Assembly: GCA_040755395.1 (NCBI GenBank)
Contig: JBFMAX010000008.1
Location: 86,707 to 150,706 of the forward strand
Source of the DNA: Nitrospirota bacterium
GTDB taxonomy: Bacteria > Nitrospirota > Nitrospiria > Nitrospirales > Nitrospiraceae
Length of the DNA: 64,000 nt
Direction of reading: 5' to 3'
A model generated the notes under the pieces. The model did not search any database. It was not told the origin of the DNA and worked only from the letters and a program-made list of their open reading frames with translations. This document shows, in pieces, positions 44,241 to 51,599 of the stretch. Position 1 is the first letter of the stretch. Each line of letters begins with the position of its first letter. The translations under genes and the position numbers were made by a program.

Positions 44241-44395
44241 GGCTTACCTCCTTAATCCATCGCGCTTATGAGTCATAACTTCTTGAGAACCGCGTCACGA
44301 ATTTATCACCAATCCTACCTGCCAGAAGCTCACCGCGCTAACCCAACCAGTTCAACACGATAGTTGAATGTATCGAAATGCGCTTAGGATTATCC

Positions 44396-44518
44396 TTACT
44401 TCCTGAACAAGTACCAGTAATCCAACCCCTGCATATCCATGAGAAAGTGATCCACGGCAGTGAAATAGATTAAGCAAATCACCGTTGAAATGAGGATATA
44501 AAAAATCGTCTGTCCCAT
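44396..44518 (-). CDS. 40-residue single-helix membrane protein upstream of the bd-like oxidase
   Basis: 40 codons from ATG 44518 to TAA 44396: residues 4-21 form a membrane helix (TIFYILISTVICLIYFTA), then a short tail with DHFLMDM and WYLFRK. A GAGAGGGG box lies nine bases before the ATG. It precedes the oxidase core gene by 155 bases on the same strand. Size and position recall the CydX/CydS-type small subunits of bd oxidases, although the sequence is not recognisably CydX. Too short for usual gene calling. Confidence 0.6.
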   Translation of the reverse strand: MGQTIFYILISTVICLIYFTAVDHFLMDMQGLDYWYLFRK

Positions 44519-44591
44519 TTTCTAGCCCCTCTCCCTCGTCAATTGCTGCAAGTTAAATCCGCAAGCAGTCTGTCCCATGGGTCGTTAAAAC

Positions 44592-44618
44592 AAAAAAGCC
44601 CGTGCTTTCAGCACGGGC
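44592..44618 (-). terminator. terminator overlapping the end of the 41-residue gene
   Basis: Perfect 8-base inverted repeat (44598-44605, 44611-44618) with a five-base loop and six T on the minus strand (44592-44597). The TGA of the upstream small gene lies in the loop. Confidence 0.85.
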
Positions 44619-44733
44619 ACTGTATTCCGGCAAACCAGTAGAAGAACCACAGGCTAACTGCACACGTGATATAAAAAATCATCTTGCCGACTTTGATCTT
44701 AGTTTCTGAATCCTGTCGCGCCGCTTCAGCCAT
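44608..44733 (-). CDS. 41-residue single-helix membrane protein ending in Cys-Pro-Cys
   Basis: 41 codons from ATG 44733 to TGA 44608. A charged N-terminus (MAEAARQDSETKIKVGK) is followed by a membrane helix (FYITCAVSLWFFYWFAG) and the C-terminus IQCPC. An AGAGGAG box lies six bases before the ATG, the best spacing in this area. The final codons are read from the left arm of a terminator, so the CPC end and the terminator are the same DNA. Function unknown; a small oxidase-associated or haem/copper-handling protein is conceivable. Confidence 0.6.
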   Translation of the reverse strand: MAEAARQDSETKIKVGKMIFYITCAVSLWFFYWFAGIQCPC

Positions 44734-44798
44734 GCTCTTCTCCTCTGATGATCTTCGATGAGGGGACAAATTTGCTCACTGAAAATCCACTCAGTTTC

Positions 44799-44825
44799 TT
44801 GACACACAGAACCGTCTATGTTAAT
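44799..44825 (+). promoter_or_regulatory. candidate promoter for the 34-residue gene
   Basis: Plus strand: perfect TTGACA (44799-44804) with GTTAAT (44820-44825) at a spacing of 15, about 40 bases before the ATG at 44864. The -10 and spacing are imperfect. Confidence 0.4.
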
Positions 44826-44863
44826 GAAATTCCCTCACTTTTAACTTCCCGGAGCAAGAGATT

Positions 44864-44968
44864 ATGACAAAAAATTCAAAATTGTTCGATATTATAGTTT
44901 TGGCTGGTATGGTTGTCAATATAATTTTGGCCGTATTTCTTATTCTCTATTATTTTGATTTTCTGTAA
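44864..44968 (+). CDS. 34-residue AT-rich single-helix membrane protein, divergent
   Basis: 34 codons from ATG 44864 to TAA 44966-44968 on the plus strand: MTKNSKLFD, then one hydrophobic helix (IIVLAGMVVNIILAVFLILY) and YFDFL. A GGAG box lies nine bases upstream. Base composition is strikingly AT-rich compared with the surrounding GC-rich genes. It lies alone between two leftward operons. Reality rests on the ribosome site, the perfect -35 and the clean helix. Confidence 0.5.
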   Translation: MTKNSKLFDIIVLAGMVVNIILAVFLILYYFDFL

Positions 44969-44998
44969 GTTTTACCTCTTCGTTGTCAGCTCTTCTGT

Positions 44999-45874
44999 CT
45001 AGTTTTTCCCCACTGAAGCCGCACACCGAAATCCGATTGTTTCGTCCCGAAAATCTGGGACCATCTTGCTCCGGCTCGTGACGCGGAGATCCGAGCCGGT
45101 GCTTGTGTACCCCCCTCCTCTCAAGACCTTAAACACACCGAATTCCGGGCCCCTCGGGTTCTTGTCGTTTGATTCTTTGTAGGCGTTTTCCTGATACCAT
45201 TCAGCTACCCACTCCATCACGTTTCCAGCCCCATCCATGACACCGTACGGGCTGCGATCCCCCTGAAATGTTCCTACAGGAGCGGTGACCTCGTATCCAT
45301 CGTTGACACGCGCCCAATTCGCTGCGCCAAGATCCGTCACATTCCCCCAAGGCCAGATGCGACCGTCGGTGCCGCGCATCGCTTTTTCCCACTCAGCCTC
45401 CGTCGGCAGACGCTTTCCTTTCCAGCGGCAATACGCATCAGCGTCATCCCACGATACATAGACAACCGGCTGGTTGGGACCGCGCATGCGCTCCATATTT
45501 TTGGCATAGCGAGAAGGGGGGCCTGCCTTTCGATGGCCGGTCGCGGCGACGAACTCTGCATATTGATGATTGGTCACTTCAAAGCGATCGATCAAGAACG
45601 CATCCAAATAGATGACGCGTTCAGGCCGTTCATCAAAACCGCCGACTTCGCTCCCTCGGATAAACGGCCCCTCGGGAATCAGCACCATCTCTTCCTTGAT
45701 CGGCTCTTCGTTTCTTTCCTCGCTGCTCGCCGCCGTTTCAGGAACAGCAACGGGCACCCGATCGGGGTCTTCGACAGGTGTCGGCGTGGTTCCGCGAAGA
45801 ATGCCCAGGATCGGAAGGCTTGCCGCGGCAAGCACGGCCAGAAGAAGCGCCACTTTGAATTTTGTTTCCAACAT
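44999..45874 (-). CDS. membrane-anchored FGE-sulfatase-domain protein without catalytic cysteines, copy 1
   Basis: 291 residues: N-terminal signal anchor (about 6-28), acidic linker, and an FGE/SUMF1-like domain with GPFIRGSEVGGFDERPE, EVTNHQYAEFV, RLPTEAEWEKA, WPWGN, GVMDGAGNVMEWVAEWY and the C-terminal IGFRCA. Where formylglycine-generating enzyme has its two active-site cysteines after the GGSY turn, this protein has GGGYTSTGSDLRV. It is therefore probably a structural or ligand-binding member. Follows its paralogue by 56 bases and ends the second oxidase operon. Confidence 0.83.
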   Translation of the reverse strand: MLETKFKVALLLAVLAAASLPILGILRGTTPTPVEDPDRVPVAVPETAASSEERNEEPIKEEMVLIPEGPFIRGSEVGGFDERPERVIYLDAFLIDRFEVTNHQYAEFVAATGHRKAGPPSRYAKNMERMRGPNQPVVYVSWDDADAYCRWKGKRLPTEAEWEKAMRGTDGRIWPWGNVTDLGAANWARVNDGYEVTAPVGTFQGDRSPYGVMDGAGNVMEWVAEWYQENAYKESNDKNPRGPEFGVFKVLRGGGYTSTGSDLRVTSRSKMVPDFRDETIGFRCAASVGKN

Positions 45875-45930
45875 GAGCGATACAAGCGGTGCACGAGGAC
45901 GCTAAGCTCCAAAGGGGAGGTCACAATCTG

Positions 45931-46839
45931 CTATGACGCGCCGACAGATTCGCTCCCGTCTTTCGCGCAGCGAAACCCAATAGTGCTGTCCGTTCGCCAC
46001 ATTCTTGCCTGGAACCGTTTAGAGACTCTGGCTCCGTGCGGCGTCTCGCGCCAGGACCCTCCGCGGATCACCTTATGCTCTCCTTCTTCAGATCCCTTCG
46101 GATCTCGATAGGGTGTTTTTTGGTAGTAGTGCTCGTCGTAGTTATCGGCTACCCATTCGGCGACATTACCCGCCATGTCATACACTCCGTAGGGACTTCG
46201 TCCGCTCTCGAACGAACCGGGAGGAGCGAGATACTTAAATCCGTCCTCTTCGCCATCGACATTGGCGTGACCGACACCGAAGTCGTCGCCCCAGGGATAC
46301 CGACGACGTCCCTCGCCACGCGCAGCTTTCTCCCATTCGGCTTCGGTCGGGAGCCGCTTGCCGGCCCATTTGCAATAGGCCACCGCATCGCTCCACGACA
46401 TCCCTATGGCCGGCAATTCTGGCTTCTTAATCTTAGAGATATCATCCTCGAACACCGGGACGAACGGTTTACCACGTTTGGTCATCTTCACAAATCGCTC
46501 GTACTCAGCCTGCGTCACTTCTTTCAAATCGATATAATACGTTCCCAGGTAGACCTGATGCTCAGGCGCTTCGTCGGGGTCACCTTCGGCGCTTCCCATT
46601 CTGAACGGTCCTTCGGGCACTTGAACCATTTCGCGGCCATCGTCGCCCACAAGGGTCTTGTACATGGAATAATCTTGCTTCGCTACAGTCGTGACCGGGC
46701 GACTCTCGGTCTTGATCGTGGCCGCCAGTTCCCTCATTCGCTTGGACTTGTACGACTCGTACACCAACCCGGCGATCATCAGGATGAACGAGGCGAACAC
46801 AAACACAATGGAACCAATGAGGACAGCCCTATTTTCCAT
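45931..46839 (-). CDS. membrane-anchored FGE-sulfatase-domain protein without catalytic cysteines, copy 2
   Basis: 302 residues: N-terminal helix (about 6-28), then the same fold as the next gene: GPFRMGSAEGDPDEAPE, EVTQAEYERFVKM, RLPTEAEWEKAARGEGRRR, YPWGDDFG, GVYDMAGNVAEWVADNY and IGFRCA. The active-site segment reads GGSWRETPHGARV, again without cysteine. TGGAGGG box. The pair may anchor in the membrane and cap or assemble a periplasmic face of the neighbouring oxidase; this is inference. Confidence 0.83.
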   Translation of the reverse strand: MENRAVLIGSIVFVFASFILMIAGLVYESYKSKRMRELAATIKTESRPVTTVAKQDYSMYKTLVGDDGREMVQVPEGPFRMGSAEGDPDEAPEHQVYLGTYYIDLKEVTQAEYERFVKMTKRGKPFVPVFEDDISKIKKPELPAIGMSWSDAVAYCKWAGKRLPTEAEWEKAARGEGRRRYPWGDDFGVGHANVDGEEDGFKYLAPPGSFESGRSPYGVYDMAGNVAEWVADNYDEHYYQKTPYRDPKGSEEGEHKVIRGGSWRETPHGARVSKRFQARMWRTDSTIGFRCAKDGSESVGAS

Positions 46840-46917
46840 GGCCCTCCAGATTCAACTCTTCGAGCGAAAGGAACCGGAAGAGCGACTGGATCGACGTTCT
46901 TAAGCGATTCCAGATTT

Positions 46918-47298
46918 TCATACCGGTGGATCAACCGGCTTCGATGCCTGCTTGCGCGCCGCACGCATATCGAGCAACATCGACGCCTGAACTCCCAGAA
47001 AGCCTCCCATCGCAGCCCCTGCACCCGCTCCGACGGAGATCTTTTCCGCGCCAGCCAGAATCCAAGCAAGCCCACCGCCAAACACTGTCCCAATCAGAAT
47101 ACTGACCAGGAACCGCCGGCCTCCAAGGAACCCCACTACGGTGCCCAGGAGCAAACCGACTCCGGCAGCCACCGGCGCTGAGGAGCCTCCCATAATCATC
47201 CCGATCATGATCCCCACCGTCCCCATGACGAGGGCGCCGAACACCATGTCGAAGATCTTCTTGGCTGAGAACTGACTCGCTTCTGAGGTGTCACTCAT
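46918..47298 (-). CDS. glycine-rich small membrane protein
   Basis: 126 residues with three or four Gly/Ala-rich helices (GALVMGTVGIMIGMIMGG, GVGLLLGTVVGFLGG, ILIGTVFGGGLAWILAG) and a basic, proline-containing C-terminus. No family recognised. Gly-zipper helices suggest close packing or oligomerisation. Located between the DUF3047 gene and the FGE-like genes of the second oxidase operon. Confidence 0.7.
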   Translation of the reverse strand: MSDTSEASQFSAKKIFDMVFGALVMGTVGIMIGMIMGGSSAPVAAGVGLLLGTVVGFLGGRRFLVSILIGTVFGGGLAWILAGAEKISVGAGAGAAMGGFLGVQASMLLDMRAARKQASKPVDPPV

Positions 47299-47335
47299 CA
47301 GAATCGACCAGGCTGCGCCGTTCCCTTCTTTTCCC

Positions 47336-48001
47336 TTAATGGGCCGTCATTGCGGCTATCGGACCAATATCCACTTCCACACCGGGCCCGGCAAAAATTG
47401 AAATACCCCAGGCCTTTTCGGCCGGCTCATGATGATGAATACGCTTGAAGTCCTCGTATACATTCACCCGCTCCTCCACCCACTGACCGCTGGCGGTCGT
47501 CCCGCTTTGCACGACGATCTCCGACCCGCTGAACATGCCGCCCTCGGTCAACGTCCCCTCCGCCTTGCTGGCGCTCCAAACATATTTCGTAAAGACCGGG
47601 ATGAAGAGCAGATCGGTATCCAACGAGGCATAAACGGCTACGATCGGGTCGGCCCCATTGGGAGCTTTATGCAAACGCCACTTCCAGACCAGGATCGGAT
47701 AGGCTTTAGGATCCCAATCTATTTGCTTCTTTTTAATGCGTTGGCCGGCGTCGCTCACCGCCAGATAATTGAAGTCGGCTTCAGACTGAACCTTGTACGC
47801 CTCTCGCCCTTTGGCCTGACTGCGCTGACTTTCATGCTCCCAATGAGCCGGAAATCCGTCAGCTTCTTTTGCCTGAAAATCCTCCAATACAATCTGCGAT
47901 GAGGCCTGGGCCGACGACGACCACCATGCCGCGCTCCAGACTCCTATCAACCCCAACACAAGCAACCCGATGCTCCTCGCAGTCCGCATGCCGAACGCCA
48001 T
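47336..48001 (-). CDS. DUF3047-family exported protein
   Basis: 221 residues from the ATG at 48001, 13 bases after the oxidase stop; an earlier in-frame start would overlap the oxidase gene. Signal peptide (about 5-34, ending AQAS), then a beta-rich domain of the DUF3047 type: IVLEDFQAKEADGFPAHWE, DPKAYPILVWKWRL, AVYASLDTDLLFIPVFTKYVWS and FKRIHHHEPAEKAWGISIF. Function unknown. A periplasmic partner of the second bd-like oxidase is possible from position. Confidence 0.78.
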   Translation of the reverse strand: MAFGMRTARSIGLLVLGLIGVWSAAWWSSSAQASSQIVLEDFQAKEADGFPAHWEHESQRSQAKGREAYKVQSEADFNYLAVSDAGQRIKKKQIDWDPKAYPILVWKWRLHKAPNGADPIVAVYASLDTDLLFIPVFTKYVWSASKAEGTLTEGGMFSGSEIVVQSGTTASGQWVEERVNVYEDFKRIHHHEPAEKAWGISIFAGPGVEVDIGPIAAMTAH

Positions 48002-48014
48002 TCCTTCTCTCAAC

Positions 48015-49892
48015 TCAAGCTTCACGGGAAGGAGACGGTATAAGTCCGGCCCCTTTCTCAGCACCCAATTCCACGCTCATTACCGCCTGCTGCCCCCGTT
48101 GACACACCCAGAAAAGGCCCAGCACCGCCATCCAGAATACCACCATATTGAGCGTGACCATCTTCGCCGCAAAACTCAACGGGGGCGTGAAGGCCCAGGG
48201 CGACAGATCCGCCATCAGTTCATTCACATGCCACGCCAGACGCCCCGAGGATCGAATGTATCCCATCAGCCCCATCACCCAGGAAAACGCCGCTGCAAGG
48301 CCGAACAGTCCGACCATCCCCCGCACGGATATCTTGCCCCACTCGATCGGACCATGGACCTTGGCGCCACGCAGCATGGCCTGGTTGATGGCCACACCGC
48401 CGACAAGCACGGTCAACGTCGTGAACGCCTGGGGCCACGACAACCCTACTCGAATGCTCGCCGGCAGGTAAAACCCGTAGACGGACAGCCACAGAATATT
48501 GAGGATTCCGACAGTGAACAGCACCGCCAACACGCTATTGCCGGTTCGGACCCACGAAATCGTCATCGTCCGGTTCGCCCGCCGATAGAAGATGTAGCTG
48601 AGCGTGGTAAGACAGATCATGACGTTGACGGCGCCGTTTTTTGCCGACATGACGCCGTAATTCCCGATGACCGGATGCTGCGCTCCGCCCATCGCCTTGA
48701 GTTCGCTGCCTGTCATCATCACGGTATGCGGGGTCAACCACACGAAGAGGCAGCCCATGAGACCCCAGACCAGGAATTGGAAATACGGCTGATACCGCGT
48801 CCCGCCGCGAATCCTTCCCATGCTCTGCCAGAGATAGTAATTGATCCCGAGAAACAACGCGCCGATCAGCAGTGCCTGCACGACAAACAGCCACGTCAGC
48901 AACCCGCCCATCATTGTCATGCCCATGCTTTGTCGGAACGCGTAGACCGAGCGCATGAGCCAGTATCCGGCGAACGGCATCGGCAAGAGCGCGCAGACCG
49001 TCACGAATAGGAAGACGTATCCCACCCAATCGTAGTACGCGCGTTCTTCATCGTTCTTGCTGGTGAAAAATCGGAAACAGGCATAGGCCAGCACAACCGC
49101 CCCACCGGACATGATATCCGCTAGAAACCGGTGCACATTCAGTGGATTCCAGAGCGCCGAGTGAAGCAGATGCCAGACGTTCCCAAGATACCGTCCGTAA
49201 GCATCCACACCGGCCGGTGCCATCATAAAAGCCGCCCAGGCATTGGCCAGCAACAACAATGCGGTGCCGAAGGCGTTGGCCACTACGCCGATCGCGGCAT
49301 GGCCCCATTTTGCGGCAGGAGAGGCCAAACGATCCCAACTGTAGTAATAGAGGATCAACAACAACGACTCGCCAACAAATACGAGGGCGTACACCGGCAT
49401 CATGGTCTTGAATGTCCCGCCCATGTACTGCATGAAGCTCGGATAGAGCGCAATGAACAGCCATAGCATCGCGCTGCCGACGACGGCGGTCATCGAGAGG
49501 GCGAGCAGAGCGACTTTCAGCAAATCCCGCGCGAGTCCGTCATACCGAGCCGCATACACCCGATTGCGTGACGCCAGACCCAGGAACTCCAAGAGAACGC
49601 AAAAGATCGGGAGGGCCAGTACGAAGCCGCCGAAATAGGTGTGCTGCTGCGTGACAAACCAAATCAGGATCCTGTTGTCCAGCGACCCGTATCGGGGATA
49701 GACCGTCTCATTCGGAGAGGGAGCGGGGGGTCCCACCGGCGTTCCCTCGATCTTATAGTAAATATCCTGGGATATGCGAAGAGCGGTTGGTTCCCGCTCC
49801 GGCTCGAAACCGGAACCCCAGGCCGGCCCGAACAGTAGGACACAGCCGATCACGACCACCACCGCTCGCATTCGATGACCCCTGTGCATCAT
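48015..49892 (-). CDS. cytochrome bd-like oxidase core subunit, copy 2
   Basis: 625 residues, clearly paralogous to copy 1 over its full length. Same order of landmarks: DIYYKIEGTPVGPPAP linker, FVTQQHTYFGGF (H84), FVGESLLLILYYYSWDRL, LLLANAWAAFMMAPAG, WNPLNVHRFLADIMSGG, WLTPHTVMMTG and GGAQHPVIGNYGVMSAKNG. As in copy 1 the His sits before the Arg of the NPxxxHR motif. The N-terminus is shorter and the C-terminal tail differs. No cytochrome c genes follow here; neighbours are a membrane protein, DUF3047 and FGE-like proteins. Confidence 0.83.
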   Translation of the reverse strand: MMHRGHRMRAVVVVIGCVLLFGPAWGSGFEPEREPTALRISQDIYYKIEGTPVGPPAPSPNETVYPRYGSLDNRILIWFVTQQHTYFGGFVLALPIFCVLLEFLGLASRNRVYAARYDGLARDLLKVALLALSMTAVVGSAMLWLFIALYPSFMQYMGGTFKTMMPVYALVFVGESLLLILYYYSWDRLASPAAKWGHAAIGVVANAFGTALLLLANAWAAFMMAPAGVDAYGRYLGNVWHLLHSALWNPLNVHRFLADIMSGGAVVLAYACFRFFTSKNDEERAYYDWVGYVFLFVTVCALLPMPFAGYWLMRSVYAFRQSMGMTMMGGLLTWLFVVQALLIGALFLGINYYLWQSMGRIRGGTRYQPYFQFLVWGLMGCLFVWLTPHTVMMTGSELKAMGGAQHPVIGNYGVMSAKNGAVNVMICLTTLSYIFYRRANRTMTISWVRTGNSVLAVLFTVGILNILWLSVYGFYLPASIRVGLSWPQAFTTLTVLVGGVAINQAMLRGAKVHGPIEWGKISVRGMVGLFGLAAAFSWVMGLMGYIRSSGRLAWHVNELMADLSPWAFTPPLSFAAKMVTLNMVVFWMAVLGLFWVCQRGQQAVMSVELGAEKGAGLIPSPSREA

Positions 49893-49896
49893 ACTC

Positions 49897-50988
49897 TCAC
49901 GATCCCGGCGGTCTTCCTCCGGACTCGCCTGGGCCCGTATTGGCGGGCTGCAGATTCATTGCCTCCCGAGGCCTCGTCGATTTAGATAAGATGCCTATGA
50001 CGAACGGGCACCGCAAGAGCGACGCAGGAACGGTCTGAGCCAAACGATCTTCGACCGATCGGCGATGCCCGAGGTAATACCCGTACAGGCTCATGAGACC
50101 TCCCACTCCTCCGGCCATCAGACCCAGAGTCGGCCGGGCGATCGTCTCCAACCGCAAAAGATAGATCGCAGCCCCGACTAATGAGAGGTAATACGTCGCC
50201 GCAAAGGCCAACCCCGGCCACCACCAAAACTTGAACAACTCACTCCACGCCATCTCGCTGAGAGGCCGCAGCCATCCGCCGTGCCGCTGCTGTCCCCCGA
50301 AATAGGCAAAGACCGCCAGCGACCCGGCCCCGGTCGTGACCAGAACCAACTGCCAGAGCAACACCTGCTCCATTCCGACGACGCCTGCGCCGGCAAGCGC
50401 GAGCCCGGCGCAGGCGAACGCGCCGGTAGCCGTCCACCAGCCGACCCGTGCCGTGTGGTCCCTAATGAGCGATCGAAGTTGCATTCCATCGGGGAATGTC
50501 GGAAAGGGCCTGCCGCTCCGTTCCTGCCGACGAACATATCCGATCTCAAAGGCATCGCGGGCCACTGACGTGCATGCGATGACGATCGCCATCATAGCGG
50601 GCCCGTCCGGATGGGCGAAGAAATCATAGCCGACCATCACGCGCAGGAGCGCCAGGACCAGAAGAGAAAGCTGGATTCCGTAGACAAACCCGACCCACCC
50701 GAGCAGCCAGGCCGTCTGTCTTACACCGTCCTCCCGCCAAGCTCGGGCTGTAGACCCCCCTCTCCCGACCCGGTACGCCCAGGCCGCGGTCACCGTGGAG
50801 ATGAACCCGCTGACGCCAAGCACCACCAAAGGATCGTCCAGCGGGACCACGGGTTTCAACGCCCGATAGACGCCGAACGCCACCAGTCCGGGAAGCAACA
50901 TCGCTCGGCGTTTTCGTTTCCGGACTTCGTCCTCGGTGACGGTCAGGGTCAGACTGGGAAGGACCCTCAGCGCCAGCCTGTGCAGCAT
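49897..50988 (-). CDS. membrane protein of unknown function
   Basis: 363 residues with about eight predicted helices and a cytoplasmic-looking basic N-terminal region (EDEVRKRKRRAM). AGGAGAAGG precedes the ATG and the stop is four bases from the second bd-like oxidase start, so the two are tightly co-transcribed. I recognise no family. A protochlorophyllide-reductase-like fragment or a small-molecule transporter cannot be shown. Likely an oxidase accessory. Confidence 0.7.
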   Translation of the reverse strand: MLHRLALRVLPSLTLTVTEDEVRKRKRRAMLLPGLVAFGVYRALKPVVPLDDPLVVLGVSGFISTVTAAWAYRVGRGGSTARAWREDGVRQTAWLLGWVGFVYGIQLSLLVLALLRVMVGYDFFAHPDGPAMMAIVIACTSVARDAFEIGYVRRQERSGRPFPTFPDGMQLRSLIRDHTARVGWWTATGAFACAGLALAGAGVVGMEQVLLWQLVLVTTGAGSLAVFAYFGGQQRHGGWLRPLSEMAWSELFKFWWWPGLAFAATYYLSLVGAAIYLLRLETIARPTLGLMAGGVGGLMSLYGYYLGHRRSVEDRLAQTVPASLLRCPFVIGILSKSTRPREAMNLQPANTGPGESGGRPPGS

Positions 50989-51089
50989 CCAGAACCTTCT
51001 CCTGAACCGTTATCCGATAACCGTCGGGCGTCAGAATTTCTCATCCTGATCTTGCGACGACGATTTCCGTTTACCGAATTAACGGCGGC

Positions 51090-51581
51090 TCACTTTCGCG
51101 CGGCCATGCCGAAATACTTGGCCTTGACTTCCTCCATGAGTTCGACTGTGACCCGGGACAGCCCGCGCTCAATCGCCGTTCGCTCCAATTCGACGCGAGC
51201 CATTGCGCGGACAGGCGTCGGCACATTACTCAAACGACGTTCCGCCTCATGATCCCAGATGACAGCCTCTCCCTGCTGGGCTCGGGCGATCAGATCATAG
51301 GTGACGACGCGATGGTTGCGGGCTTTGGCGTAGGACTCGACCTCCTCCTTCACCAACGGAGCCAGATAGGGCGGCATCCGATCCAGACGATGCCGCGCTT
51401 CATCGGTCCACATGAACCGATCAACGAAGGCGGCAGCCTGATCGGCCGAGAGGTCGACCCCCACGCGGAACCCGCATTCGCGGCATTCCGACCGCACGAA
51501 CCAGCGTTCAGTCCCGGTCGCATCGATCTGCTCTTCGATGCCTTCCGTATGCATCCATCTGCCGCAGCCGCAGACCAACAT
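51090..51581 (-). CDS. PCP_red-domain protein with N-terminal zinc-finger cysteines
   Basis: 163 residues. N-terminal CGCG and CREC pairs (about 4-7 and 34-37) suggest one zinc or FeS site. The C-terminal 50 residues (VIWDHEAERRLSNVPTPVRA, then AIERGLSRVTVELMEEVKAKY) match the small PCP_red domain found at the C-terminus of light-independent protochlorophyllide reductase B and in other anaerobe and Nitrospira proteins. No chlorophyll genes are near, so the domain has another role, probably protein or nucleotide binding. Stop 101 bases before the membrane protein gene; start 18 bases after the DUF420-like gene. Confidence 0.72.
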   Translation of the reverse strand: MLVCGCGRWMHTEGIEEQIDATGTERWFVRSECRECGFRVGVDLSADQAAAFVDRFMWTDEARHRLDRMPPYLAPLVKEEVESYAKARNHRVVTYDLIARAQQGEAVIWDHEAERRLSNVPTPVRAMARVELERTAIERGLSRVTVELMEEVKAKYFGMAARK

Positions 51582-51599
51582 AGGTCGGTATCGACCGGT

